DNA from: Pseudorasbora parva
Lineage: Eukaryota; Chordata; Actinopteri; Cypriniformes; Gobionidae
NCBI RefSeq assembly: GCF_024679245.1
Contig: NC_090179.1
Coordinates: 186,001 to 250,000 of the forward strand
Direction: 5' to 3'
Length of the DNA stretch: 64,000 nt
Each line of letters begins with the position of its first letter. Position 1 is the stretch's first letter. Position numbers and translations under genes: made by a program. Under the pieces are notes generated by a model. The model did not search any database. It was not told where the DNA came from and saw nothing but the letters and a program-made list of their open reading frames with translations. Shown here in pieces: positions 12,110 through 23,019 of the stretch.

Positions 12110-12203
12110 GTGTGTGAGATGAGCGTTAGAGACGCGGATGTGTGAGATCAAGAGTGTGTGAGATGAGCGTTAGAGACGCGGATGTGTGAGATCAAGAGTG
12201 TGT
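12110..12203. repeat. 44-bp tandem duplication
   Basis: The unit starting GTGTGTGAGATGAGCGTTAG occurs at 12110-12153 and again, without change, at 12154-12197, followed by the start of a third. No function is evident. Confidence 0.9.
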
Positions 12204-12424
12204 GTTAGTCTGTGACAGCACACCCTCGTCCATCAGATGGGTATCATTCAACACTGTGTGTGTGTGCATTGATCCAGAAGCAGACAGAAGGGCAAATAAA
12301 GCCCTCCAACATGACATCTGCATCTGTTCAGCCCGGGATGTTTCAGACAGGGACACATTCATATAAAACAAAGTTTATAAGTATTATTTTTTATTTATTT
12401 TTTTAGCTAAATAGACTAAAACGA

Positions 12425-13060
12425 CCAATTCACTGGGCTAAACCGACCCAATCGCTGGGCTAAAATGACCCAAACACTGGGATTAAACAACCCAAATGCT
12501 GGGTTAAAATGACCCAATCACAGGGTAAACCAACCCAATCACTGTGATAAAACGACCCCATCGCTGGGTTAAAACAACCTAATCGCTGGGCTAAAATGGC
12601 CTAATTGCTGGGTGAAAACGACCCAACCGCTGGGTTAAAACAACCCAATTGTTGTGCTAAAATGACCTAATCACATATCCCAATCTCTGGGGTAAAATTA
12701 CCCAATCTCTGGGTTAAATGGCCCAATCACTGGGATAAAATGACCCAATTGCTGGGTTAAAATGACCCAATCACTGGGCTAAAATGGCCCAATCTCTGGG
12801 CTAAAAAGACCCAAGCGCTGGGTTAAAATGGCTCAATCTCTGGGCTAAAATGACCCAATCGCTGGGCTAAAACGACCCATGCGCTGGGTTAAAATGGCTC
12901 AATCACTGGGCTAAAATGTCCCAATCTCTGGGTTAAAATGACCCAATCGCTGGGTTAAAACGAACGAACCACTGGCTTAAAATTACCCAATCTCTGGGCT
13001 AAAATGTCCCAATCTCTGGGCTAAAACAACCCAATCACTGGATTAAAACAATCCCATTGC
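12425..13060. repeat. 22-bp minisatellite (GGGTTAAAATGACCCAATCG type), about 29 units
   Basis: The unit CTGGGTTAAAATGACCCAAT plus two bases repeats through about 630 bp with many substitutions. GGGTTA...GACCCA gives each unit partial dyad symmetry. Similar arrays occur within teleost DNA elements, but no element ends were found around this one. Confidence 0.85.
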
Positions 13061-14347
13061 TATATTAAGATCATATAGCCAGACCATCTGGTCCAGTAAT
13101 CATGTGTTAATAATAACGTGTTAAAAACACTTCAGCAACGCTTCACTTTCACATGTGATGGGGAAGAGTGGGTCATGTTAAAACAGTACATTTATGGATA
13201 TCACAACAACAACATGACAGAAATAAAATGTAAAATAAACAACATTACATTTTATTCCCAAAGAAATGTCCATATAGCATGTCAAGCGTGTTTCTTATAC
13301 GATACTGTAATAAATGATAACAGATAACATTCATAACAAGAACATTAAGGAGAAATCATCCACATAAGAGAAACAGAAGAGTGTATAGCTCTGATCGCTT
13401 TAACTCTTCACATGGCTGATCTCAGACCTTTGGAAACTTACTGAGTAATAGCAGAACATTTAACATGAAATATGAATCTGCTCTGCCACAATAATAATAA
13501 AAAACATGTTAATTTAACATACACTTATACATATCAAATAAAAGTTCAACATCCAAAATAGCATTACGAATTCAGTTTACACTTAATAATCTCAAGATGG
13601 TTATTTCAATAGTCTTTATAACGGAGCGACGAGGGCAATGAATCCCTAACCCACATCTATGAAAAATATTATGCATCTTTAATATCAACAGAAGACACGT
13701 GACACAACGCCCTCACGACGTCATCAGCTGGAGACACGAGACGCAAGGCCTTCGCGACGTCATCATCGGGCGACACGCAACAGCTGCTCAGGAGCGACTC
13801 AACTCATAACAGGTTTGAAGATTAATAATCGATGCCTGTAATAATATATGTTTGTAATAATATACTGACGACAGACACGAGTATGAGAGCACGAGATTAA
13901 AGAACGCGCTGTTTGGAGTTAAAGCACGGAGGGACTGTATAAATATGCTGCTATTGATAACAGCACGCGTTATTGTTATTGGGCGTAAGTGTCTGTGTAA
14001 TGTGATATGAAAGAACAGAAGCACGTGTTTATATTACATTATTCATATAAAATATAATACACATTTACTAGGAAAGTGCACATTGTTACATTCATTCAGG
14101 CAAAGTGTGTTCAGGAGGAAATGACTACGGGCAAATAAAAATACAGAAAATAAGAACAAATAATTAATTTAGGCCTACTAATGTCTCTATGAACGTGATT
14201 TGTTTAAACATTAATGAGAGACACTCAGCATTACAGTATGACTGAACGCTATATCCATTCCAGCACTTATTAGGCTTTTAGAAAAGATAATCGACCTGAT
14301 ACATGGGCCAGAGATTGAGTTACACCTGCCACAGGTGATTATTAGCA

Positions 14348-14350
<3 letters not shown>
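13061..14350. other. Intergenic, no gene recognised
   Basis: Mixed unique-looking DNA. A stretch at about 13690-13790 is richer in GC and has two CGACGTCATC sites (CRE-like) about 50 bp apart, each followed by a GACACG motif. This could be a short duplicated regulatory-like segment, but no adjacent transcript is visible. Minus-strand open frames at 13788-14024 have no domain. Confidence 0.35.

Positions 14351-14352
<2 letters not shown>

Positions 14353-14391
<39 letters not shown>
14353..14391. repeat. GT microsatellite
   Basis: A run of TG dinucleotides of about 38 bp directly abuts the TTA target duplication of the next element. Confidence 0.95.
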
Positions 14392-14393
<2 letters not shown>

Positions 14394-14394
<1 letters not shown>

Positions 14395-15076
14395 GCCGCC
14401 TTCACGGTCTATCGGAAGTTTCCTACTTCCCACTTCAGAAGTCGTGATTCCGAGCTTGTTGTGTTCAGGCGCTTTGTTGTCTGAAGGAATGGAAGACGCC
14501 AGGTTCATACTTTTGTGCGTCTTTGAAAATGTTATTTTAACACTATAACCATTTCAGTCATTTCCCAGTCCCAGAAAATCATAGAATCACTGGCAAACAT
14601 AGCAGCACAACACGAAAGCATATTGTTTATAATCACATTCACAATAAAGGCATAATGTAGACAATAAAGGCTGCTTAAAGACTCAAATGGCAATAGTTTT
14701 AACCTTGTAGCTACTTTTACCACACTATTTAGATAGTCTCACTATTTCTGGAATGATGGTCAACTAGATGCGATTATCGATGTGTTTAAAATACACAATA
14801 TGCTTCAAATGATTATTAATTTATGTAAATATATACTACTTTAATGACAAGACAATGAAATTGTTGTGGAAATAAACTAATAAAACACCGCCACAGCAGA
14901 AATTCGTCTCAGATCCGCCATTTTTAATGATTATGGCATGCCCATCTCGGGAACTTGGGTATCAAAATTATTTCCGAACTTCCCAGTGGTAAACACGACA
15001 TCAGATGGCGTTCATGTGCAATTTTTACCTCCAAAACTCGTTTTTAGGATAATTCAGACAGCACGTGAAGGCGGCA
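14394..15076. mobile_element. PIF/Harbinger-like nonautonomous element, 683 bp
   Basis: The terminal repeats TGCCGCCTTCACG (14394-14406) and CGTGAAGGCGGCA (15064-15076) are perfect over 13 bp. They are flanked by TTA on both sides (14391-14393, 15077-15079). A 3-bp TTA/TAA target duplication is typical of PIF/Harbinger elements, and the class call rests on that. The interior has no long ORF, so it is a nonautonomous copy. It sits beside the GT microsatellite. Confidence 0.75.
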
Positions 15077-15098
15077 TTAATGTGTAAAACCCTGTTAA

Positions 15099-16080
15099 AG
15101 GTCCCGTTCTTCGTGATTCCATCTTTCAAACTTTAGTTAGTGTGTAATGTTGCTGTTAGAGCATTAATAATACCTGTAAAATTATCAAAGCCAAGCGAGA
15201 TATTTTATTTAACAGAAGTTCCCTTTCGAAGCCGACAGCGAGCGGCCGGTTTGGACGACACCGCTGCACTTCCTGCTGTGATGACGTCACTAGAAACGTC
15301 TGTTGACTAAAGCTCCGCCCATAAGAACACGCCAAATAGGGGGCGTTGTCCTTTTGCTCTCGCAGGTCGAGAATAGGAAGTGTTGTTTTTGTAGAGTGTG
15401 TTTGTCGTCATGCCATTGAAGCGCTGTTATTTTCATCCCGGAGTCAAATCACCTTTGTTTGGCCTTCCCACAGACGCTGTACATAGAGATCAATGGCAAC
15501 AGTTTACGGTTAACTCGGTTCCGGAACATTATAATCACAATTTAAAACTATGTGCAGCACATTTTGCTGAGGACTGCTTCCTCAATCTCAATCAGTTTAA
15601 TGCCGGATTCGCAGAAAGATTATTCTTAAAAGATGACGCAGTTCCCTCTTTATTGTTTATGCACGCAAAGTTACACAATTTGACGTGCACAACGGGAAAC
15701 GGGGTCTCGCGTCGTGTATAAACGAGGCTTAAAGCGACACTGAAGTCGGCCGTTTGATAAAGGCAAGTTAATTCTTCAGGTCAATCTGTGTGTGCTAAAG
15801 GCTCATGAGTTCCTGTAGAGAGCAATACGTGGTCTCCTTTTGCCAAATAAATGAAAAGCATGTCAGCGATGTCTTCTCTCTCGCTGTATCAGAATCTCAC
15901 GAGCTGTCCTCAGAGATGGTCAAGATGTTTGAGCATGATCACAAGATATAACTGTTTTTTTAATACTGTATCCTAAATTGTTGATAATTAGGTTATACAT
16001 CATATGCTGAAGTAAATTTCTGCAGTGTTAACGGTTAAAACTAAAGAAAGAACTGTACAGAACCGAACCGTGGGTTTTGT
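15099..16080 (+). mobile_element. Repeat region carrying a THAP ORF, TTAA at left end
   Basis: The sequence from AGGTCCCGTTCTTCGTGATT, preceded by TTAA at 15095-15098, matches my memory of a high-copy cyprinid element whose 5' region leads into a small THAP-domain ORF. Kolobok-type elements use TTAA targets and encode THAP proteins, so that class is plausible. The right end was not found, so the boundary is approximate. Confidence 0.4.
15410..15721 (+). CDS. THAP-domain-like small ORF (probably transposon derived)
   Basis: A 103-aa plus-strand frame. The ATG at 15410 is preferred over an in-frame start four codons earlier because MPLKRC is the usual N-terminal pattern of THAP zinc fingers. 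Visible THAP hallmarks: C6 with H9, FGLP at 17-20, W29, C48-x2-H51 (CAAHF), C56-F57 and AVPSLL at 77-82. THAP modules bind DNA and occur in host regulators and in P-like and Kolobok transposon proteins. The first zinc pair reads C-x2-H rather than C-x(2-4)-C. The ORF stops about 20 residues after the domain, so it is either a domain-only protein or exon 1 of a longer element gene. Its repeat context favours the mobile-element reading. Confidence 0.55.
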   Translation: MPLKRCYFHPGVKSPLFGLPTDAVHRDQWQQFTVNSVPEHYNHNLKLCAAHFAEDCFLNLNQFNAGFAERLFLKDDAVPSLLFMHAKLHNLTCTTGNGVSRRV

Positions 16081-16487
16081 GAACTGTGCCGCCCCTAATA
16101 TGCTCCTCATCCGTTGCAGTTTTCATCCATTTTATTTATAGTTTTTGGTCTTTTGTTCATTTATTGTAATGATTTATTGATTAATGATTTATTTATTGAT
16201 ATTTTAAATGTTTTCCGTCTTCAGTGTTAAATAGTCTTTAGAAATAAAAGTTTATTGATCTTTGAAAACATGTACCTGCATTATTATGCCATTATCATTA
16301 TTTTAGATGAAAATGGTCTCAGAACGACAATATTATCGTTTAGCGCAGTAGTTTCTTGGCCAATTTATCGTCCAGCATAATGTGTTATCGTGACAGGCCT
16401 AGCCCTAGAGTCAGTTGGTTGTTCTTGGAGATAGCGGGTTAACTCCGTGTCAGCGCGCGCTCTGGTCGGTAACGGGGCAGAGATTTA
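15722..16487. other. Intergenic, repeat-derived, no gene
   Basis: AT-rich tail of the THAP-ORF repeat, followed by repeat-like sequence near 16320-16400 (ATTATCGTTTAGCGCAGTAG region). No coding region is recognised. Confidence 0.4.
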
Positions 16488-16935
16488 TTAAGGAGATCTC
16501 CAAGATTTCTTGTCTTCTTGTATGTTCAGGTGTAAGCAAGAATTTGTTAGCCATATGGATACCTTGCTCTTGGCCTCAGCCAATCGGTGTGCAGCTTGTT
16601 GTTTATTTTTAGCATGCACATAGAGGACTGTGTCCTCTGCATACATTTGTAAATGTACAGATGGACAAACAGTGGGCAAGTCATTAATATAGGGACTGAA
16701 CCAAAGGGGGCCCAATATAGACCCTTGAGGGACAGTTTAGATGCGTAGAGTGAGTGTTGTTAATACGCGTGCTCTGTTTTCTGTCAGTTAAACATAATTT
16801 CATCCATTTAATAGAATTCCCACAAAAAGTAAAATAAGATAGTTTTGACAAATGAGCATTATGATGGACAGTGTCAAATGCTCTGTTTAAATCTAAAAAT
16901 ATTGCCCCCACCACGCCTCCTTTATCGAGAAACAT
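16488..16935 (-). pseudogene. LINE reverse transcriptase fragment, frameshifted
   Basis: Two minus-strand frames join into a piece of non-LTR reverse transcriptase. The upstream frame (16684-16935) has AIFLDLNRAFDTVHH, the metal-binding region. The downstream frame (16488-16715) has GPLWFSPYINDLP and then MYAEDTVLYVHAKN, where the catalytic Y-A-D-D box reads Y-A-E-D. The two frames overlap near 16690, showing at least one frameshift. Homologous sequence may extend right to about 17060. L2/CR1-type affinity is likely but not certain. It is nonfunctional. Confidence 0.75.
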
Positions 16936-17200
16936 TTTGATATTCTCGGTATAAAAGCCGTTTGCTGTTTAGCCAGACTGCACTGGATGCAGTGGTGTAC
17001 GGCCTTGATTAAGATGAGCAGCTGATTCACCACCCATTTCTCTGCTACCGTCTCTTAAACCTTTTTAAGTTGATAACCTGTTGTTTCAAACATTAAGTTA
17101 ATAATTTATTTTTCCATAAAGGCTGTGGCCTGAACCCCGTTTATGACTGTCAGACTCTATGCATTTGTGATTGAATCTCTGTTATGGGCATGACGATTTT

Positions 17201-18581
17201 CAGGGCTCGCAAAATCGCCCGCCCGACGTCCCGGGGCTAATGTGTTTTCCAGTCGGGCTACCAAAATGTATCACCGCCCTGCCCGACGGGCTATCTTAAA
17301 TTGTGATCGAATTCCTGTTTTTGATGTGCGTTGTTGACACTCTTGTTGACAAGTTGTTGACTTGTTATCTGAAGGAAAAATGTGATCAAATACGACCATG
17401 TTCCCCTCACACATGCATATGGCATGCTGTATAAAGGTAGTTTACATGATAAAAGTAACCTTAAAGTTAAAATATGCCTCTAGTTTTAATAATGTAAACG
17501 CCTCTGTGTGGGGTGTAAATGCTCTAATCTGTTAACACCGGCGCCGGAAAAAATAAACGCTGCTTATGCCCTGCTAACGTGTGTGTGTGTGTGTAGGCGC
17601 GCATGTGAGTGAAGCGCGGTTCTATATCCACCGTTTGAGTGGACCAAGTACCAACACAAATAAATACATTAGAAATCCTTCATTATTGTGTTCGTTTAAT
17701 TAAGACACAGCTGTCTTCATCGTCAAATTAAACGAAATGTGCATTACGTTTTTACTTTCATTTCAGCTCTTCAGGGAAACCAATCAAGGAAAACATAATC
17801 CTAGAACACCTCCTAGTGCTCATTATAAAAACACACAAAGGAACCCACACAAAATATTGTTTAATAACTTTGGCAACTCTGTTCATAACGCTGTATATGA
17901 CAGTAAGCTAATAAAGCACATCCAGCCTTAGCTTGGGATGAACATATTCAGTGTTGTGGGAAACAGTGGCCATTTAAGATGGTGTTTATTAAGGAAATGT
18001 CATTTGGCCAAAAAACGTTTGCATGTGTGTATATATAATTTATTTTATAAATAAATATATAATTTCTCATAAAAATATAAAAAAAATTGTTAAATATATA
18101 CATTCATGTGCGTATATTTATATATAGCCTACATAATAATTATACACAGTACACACACATTTAATCACGATTCATTTTCCCCCAGCACTAATATATATAC
18201 ACACACTATCTATAGTATATTTGAGTTTATATTTTTGTTGCCGAATAAAAGAGATTGCACGCAGTGGGCAAAATTGTGAAAACAATGACCCTTTATTGTG
18301 TGAGCGCAAACATGCTAAGAGGCGCATGGATTGATAACGATATTTCAGTTCTGCTTATCCAAAAAAATAAAGGTCAGGATAGAAATTCATAGAAATTTCA
18401 GCTCAGTTAGAACCAAATGCATGTGTTTTTGTTTTTAATTCATATTTGACTCCTATCCAATTTTCTACATACATTATATTTAAATTTTTATTCGGGCTGG
18501 TTAAATTATTTTTGGGCTACCAAAATACTAATGGTGCCTGCCTGAAGGGCTACCAGGGATTTAGACATTTTGCGAGCCCTG
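17201..18581. mobile_element. hAT-like nonautonomous element, 1.38 kb
   Basis: The ends CAGGGCTCGCAAAAT (17201) and ATTTTGCGAGCCCTG (18567-18581) are perfect 15-bp inverted repeats. CAGGG starts fit the hAT terminal rule (YARNG). The subterminal GCCCGAC/GGGCTACCAAAAT motifs occur at both ends. No matching 8-bp target duplication was found (left ACGATTTT, right GGTAGGTT), so one flank may be rearranged. The interior is AT-rich without a transposase. Confidence 0.65.
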
Positions 18582-18600
18582 GGTAGGTTTAGGGGTAGGG

Positions 18601-18604
<4 letters not shown>

Positions 18605-18656
<52 letters not shown>
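18605..18656. repeat. GT microsatellite
   Basis: About 52 bp of TG repeats between two copies of GGTTTAGGGGTAGGGGCAGTG. Confidence 0.95.
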
Positions 18657-18657
<1 letters not shown>

Positions 18658-18658
<1 letters not shown>

Positions 18659-18796
18659 GGGTTGGTTTAGGGGTAGGGGCAGTGTAGGGGGTAGAATGAA
18701 ACGGCGTTGATAAACACGCTAAAAAGCGATTGTGTCTTCATAGCACGCCATAATGGCATACGAATTGGGGTCTCTTTCATGAGATCAGTCTGGATA
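18658..18796. repeat. Left arm of inverted repeat around WDR53 exon 1
   Basis: The 139 bp starting TTGGGTTGGTTTAGGGGTAG are present in reverse complement at about 19786-19930, on the other side of the first WDR53 coding exon. The two differ by scattered substitutions and small indels. It is a dispersed repeat of unknown class. Confidence 0.75.
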
Positions 18797-19006
18797 TTTG
18801 ATATACGTTCGAATTAGATTTTTTTTTTTTTTTAAATGACAGCCCTAGAAGGAATCAAATTAATTGTGGGCCATGTCAGCCCCAAATGCTCTACTACTCA
18901 AGCAGTCAATGTTGTTTCACTTTCAGGATGACAGAAATGTCCGTATATAAATTTTTGGTCATAGCGCCCATTGCTATTTAACTCGTGTGTGTTTGTGTGT
19001 GTCAGG

Positions 19007-19492
19007 ATGTCCCGTGTGTGGTCCGGCGGTCACTCCTCCGCGGTGCTGTGTGCTGCCGTCTCCGGCCCGTCTCAGCTCATGGTGGCCAGTGGAGCGGAGG
19101 CAGGCGAGCTGACCCTGTGGAGCCCGGATGGCTCTCCGCTGTCCTCGCTGCGGCTGAGCTCTGAGCCCGTCACCGGTCTGGCCTTCTGTGCTGCGGCTCC
19201 GGAGCGGCTCTATGCGTCCCACGGGCGGGACGTCAGCGTGCTGGACTGCAGGAAGATGAGCGCGCCGCTGGCCACGCTGCCGGAGGTGGCGGAGGAGGAG
19301 ATCAACGGCCTGAGTGTGGACGAGAGCGGCCGGACCCTGGCCACGGCTGACGACTCCGGAGCCGTCACACTCATCGACCTGCAGCTGCTGAGGGTCAGCC
19401 GGACCCTGAGCGCGCACCACAACATCTGCTCATCCGTGGCCTTCAGGCCCCGCCGCCCTCAGAGCCTAGTGTCTGCCGGACTGGACATGCAG
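19007..19492 (+). CDS. wdr53: WDR53 homologue, coding exon 1
   Basis: Encodes residues 1-162 of a WD-repeat protein closely resembling vertebrate WDR53, an uncharacterised beta-propeller reported as a DDB1-CUL4 associated substrate receptor candidate. An acceptor (GTGTGTCAG) ends at 19005, so a noncoding 5' exon exists upstream; the ATG at 19007 follows at once. The donor is CAG|GTACCT at 19493, phase 0. Recognisable blocks: WSGGHSSAVLC (5-15), ASGAEAGELTLW (28-38), LYASHGRDVSVLD (68-80), EEEINGLSVD (97-106), ADDSGAVTLIDL (114-125) and NICSSVAFRPRRPQSLVSAGLDMQ (139-162, given here as a block range). GC content and codon use are much richer than in the surrounding intron and repeats. Confidence 0.9.
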
Positions 19493-19546
19493 GTACCTGA
19501 CCCCTGTGGGGGAACTTCAGCCAGCTCGGGTTCTCCATCATTTCAT

Positions 19547-20531
19547 TTACCAACCTAAAGTGCTGCAGCTTTTTTTCCAATTCACATTTGCCAAAGAGAA
19601 AAGAGTAAAATCATTCATTAAAAGATATACATTTGATTTTTGTATTTTGACAAAAATCATTACATCGTCAGCATACGCAGAAACACAAGTGTTTATACAG
19701 TTGGGCAAATTTAAAGCATACACTTTTTCCCTTATTTTTTTTTGTAATAAAGGCTCAATGGACAAGGAGTATCACATTCCCGATAGCAGACTGATCTCAT
19801 GAAATGGCGGATGTATGATTCGTATGCCATTTTGGCGTGATTTTAAGACGCATAATCGATTTTAAGCGTGTTTATCAACGCAGTTTCATTCTTTCCCCCT
19901 ACACTGCCCCTACCCCTAAACCAACCCATCACACACAAACACACAGACACACACACACACACACACACTGCCCCTAAACCTACCCATAAGAAGAAACATT
20001 CTGCATTTTTTTATTTTCAACAAAACATAATATTGTACATTTATAAATCTATTTACCTTGTGGACACACACACACACACATAATGGTTTGTTTCGGCATA
20101 GACATACACGCGGAATCTCACTGCGTAGACATACTCGCGGATAGCTCAAAATGCCTCTTTATACAGTTGGGCAAATTTAAATCATACACTTTTTCCCTTA
20201 TTTTTTTTTTTAATAAAGGCTCAATGGACGAGGAGTATCACATTCCCGATAGAGAACATCTTTGTCTTACACCTCTTTTCAATACACTTTCAATCTCACT
20301 TTATTACATGGACCATCTTAATAAAATCCGGTTTAAAACCAAAAGCTGCTAAAGTTTTCCATATGGGTATTCAACCCTATCAAAAGCCTTCTCCCGATCT
20401 AGGAAAATCAGACCAAAATCCAAATTAAGCAGTTTTGACACCTCTAAAGCATCGCAAACTACAGAGATGTTGTCAACAATAGATCTGCTAGGAACACAGA
20501 AGGACTGGTCTGTGTGTATTACTTCCCCCAT
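19547..20531 (-). pseudogene. L1-like LINE reverse transcriptase remnant
   Basis: Minus-strand pieces of a reverse transcriptase. The upstream part (20349-20531) has PSRSIVDNISVVCDALEVS and GLIFLDREKAFDRVE. The downstream part (19547-19765) has SIEPLL and the intact catalytic box SAYADDVMIF. Between them the SIEPLL-coding segment appears twice (20158-20255 and 19692-19787), separated by a 370-bp insert. L1/Tx1-like affinity is inferred from the RSIxDN and QEKAFDRVE-like blocks. It is a decayed copy with no full frame. Confidence 0.75.
19788..20157. mobile_element. 370-bp insert inside the L1 remnant
   Basis: This segment is bracketed by direct repeats of about 96 bp of LINE sequence (19692-19787 and 20158-20255). 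Its left part (19793-19930) is the inverted partner of 18658-18796. It contains a CA run at 19934-19968 and a second CA run near 20065. The class is unknown. The long direct repeats are too large for an ordinary target-site duplication. Confidence 0.5.
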
Positions 20532-20689
20532 TACTCCGTGTTGTGTTGTTCTTCTCCATAATCAGATCATTGTATCTCAACTTTTATTACCACACTCTCA
20601 CTACATGATCACTCTCTGTTTTTACTCTTGTGATCACCTCCCGATCTGACCCCCGTTCTCGCGATATAACTAGTCAACAAACATACTCC

Positions 20690-22060
20690 AACTTTACATA
20701 ACCATGTCCTTGAAATGAGCAGGTTCTTAATCACTCTACCAGTACGGGTAGTCAAAGGCTTGCTAACAGTGAACTTAGAAGGAAGAACATTCCTGTGTCC
20801 CCTCAGCAAAAGACCATTATGGGTTTACCACTCATCTGAGCAGTCTATGGATGCAGACTTTCAGGAATGGAAGCTGGCCACTGCCCTGTCTCCACTACGG
20901 AAATCAGTTGTGTCAAGGTAGTATCTTCCATTGTAGATCTTTTAAGTTCCTCAAGAGTCAAGGCTTGTACATCCGGCCCGGGTGGGACTAATGATAAAAA
21001 AGCATTTCGGTTTGGCGCAGGGTTTCCTTGACACATCAATGCTGCATATTTTGATGACGCATCCACGCTGACTACGGAGCCTCTGAATGATCAATCGCCA
21101 GAAATGTTAAACCTACGGAAAGCAGAGATTCTCCTCTTTACGGTAAAGCATACAGATTGAATTAGTGGTTTAAAAGTTATTAAATATTTTAGTACGATAG
21201 GTATTTTTAGCCGCGGGCGGCTGTCCCGATCTTTAAGAGTTAAACACATTTTCTGCTTCAGATGACCACTGCCACTCTTGTCCTTGTCTGGTCGGATTTC
21301 TGAGAGGCTCAGACAGATTTGCCTAATTGGGAACAAACTTCATCAAAAATCCACTAGTGCCTAAGAATGAACGTAATTGTGCAACATTTTCGGGAGTGGA
21401 AGCGTTACAAGCGGCTTAAATCTTTCGTGGCTCTGGTTTAATTCCATCAGCTGTGACAACATGACCCAAAATCTCAATCTGCTCAAGTCCAAAGAAACAT
21501 TTTTCTTTATTCAAGGCCCGTCCTTTTTCTTGGAATCTTTGAAAAGCATTTCTCAGTCTTTGCTCCAGCTCATTTTCATTTTCAGCAAACACGACCACAT
21601 CATCCTTGTAGCTCACCACACCTGGCATCCCACATAACATAGAGTCCATGGCTTTCTGGAGCACTGCACAATCCGAATGAAACCTTCCTATAACAGGAGC
21701 ATCCCCGGTGTGTAATGAACGTGGTCATTTTTCTGGATTCAGGTGCCAGATCAACTTGCCATAAACCCTTATGTGTGTCCAGTTTTGCAAACACCTTTGC
21801 TCCCTGCATTGCTTGCAGTATGCTGTCTATTGTTGGTACCGGGTGTCTTTCTCTTATCACGCTTTATTCACTTCCCTCAGATCTACACAAAGTCTTACTT
21901 CTTTAGTGTCTTTTTTTGGAAATAGAAGTATGTTTGCCACCCATTCCGATCCTTCGTGCACTTCCTCTTGGATGCCATCTTCCATCCTTTTGTCCAGCTC
22001 TTGATTCACAGCCTCTACCATCAGATCAGGTACTCTCCTTAAAGCCTGAGCTACAGGTGT
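20690..22060 (-). pseudogene. Ty3/gypsy pol remnant (first of three gypsy lineages)
   Basis: Minus-strand fragments of a gypsy polyprotein read from right to left. RT entry: [23 protein letters not shown] and [14 protein letters not shown] (21600-21860). RT core: [19 protein letters not shown] and GLEQIEILGHVVTADGIKPEP (21416-21664), with the YxDD box intact as YKDD. A weak SFLG-like continuation follows near 21310-21410. Then the RNase H-integrase linker with LTLEELKRSTMEDTTLTQL (20845-21066) and LLRGHRNVLPSKF (20800). Most of RNase H and the integrase core are missing, stops and frameshifts separate the pieces, and no LTRs were found. The strand is opposite to WDR53. Confidence 0.75.
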
Positions 22061-22380
22061 GACTTTTTCATGGCAAAACTTTATGGCTGTAACCTTTGAT
22101 TTGTTCTAGTCCTTTAAACAAAGAGTGATATTCAGTCTCAAGTTTCAAAAATATTTCTGGTGAATTTTCAATTGCAGGGATCTGGTGTGTAGTGTTCAAA
22201 ATCTTTTAGTTAAAGCATGACCGTCTTCCAGTTAGCCAGATAACAGTGGCTCAACACTTCCTTTGATTACAAAAATGTCATTTTTTGTGACATTATCCTT
22301 CCAATGGAAATGTGCTTAAAAAAATCCCGCACAGTGGAGAGTCTGTGCATAGGCAAAGATTTTTTTCTTTGTTTGTTTTA

Positions 22381-22800
22381 AGCTAGGAACACACCAAGCC
22401 GACGGCAATCAACTAGTGGCGACGAAAGTAAACTGCTGAGTCGGCTCATGTTGGCTCACGTCGGCAGCGTCTTGGGTCCAAAGTTGCCCTGGCGCACCAA
22501 GCCGACGCTCGACATCCGACGGCCAATAGCGCGTCCGTTCCGCGCCTGCATATGAGGAACTACCTTTCTGTTCCAGCTGGTGGAAGTAGTCTGTTTTCAT
22601 TATTCGATGCGGGAAACCGTAAGAGCTATAAAGATATCAGCTGTCGTTTTCGTTCACCACACAGACGGATTCGTGCATTTCAGAAATGTCTGATACATTG
22701 CAAATGGCATTGGCGTTGTCAGCCCTTGGTCTTTTACTTGTGGAAGAGCAAAGGAAGAAGCAGACGCAAAATATGAAGAACGCTCACTAAATGGGTGAAA
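22381..22800 (+). mobile_element. PIF/Harbinger-like fragment (possible transposase N-terminus)
   Basis: Starts near AGCTAGGAACACACCAAGCC, a terminal-like sequence. A plus frame from ATG at 22686 encodes about 35 residues with LQMALALSALGLLLVEEQRK, which resembles the N-terminus of Harbinger-type nucleases, then stops. The remainder is absent. The assignment is tentative and the right end was not found. Confidence 0.35.
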
Positions 22801-23019
22801 CCATGGATACCCGAAGTCAAAATGTGAATGATGTGAAACCATAGATTATTACACTTGTTCACCTATCAATGAACCATAACAATAACAGGGCATAGCTCAA
22901 ACCATACCCTGCAAATTGGCTCATTCAGATGCATTGTGGAAGTTAATGTGACACAATCTGAACAATCAATGGCCACTTACCCAAAGGATTGTTAATATAT
23001 ATATATATATAGACACATT

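Noticed and set aside
18974..19420. 148-codon open frame antisense to WDR53 exon 1
   Set aside because: Composition follows the GC-rich exon on the other strand, and no domain is present. It is a shadow.
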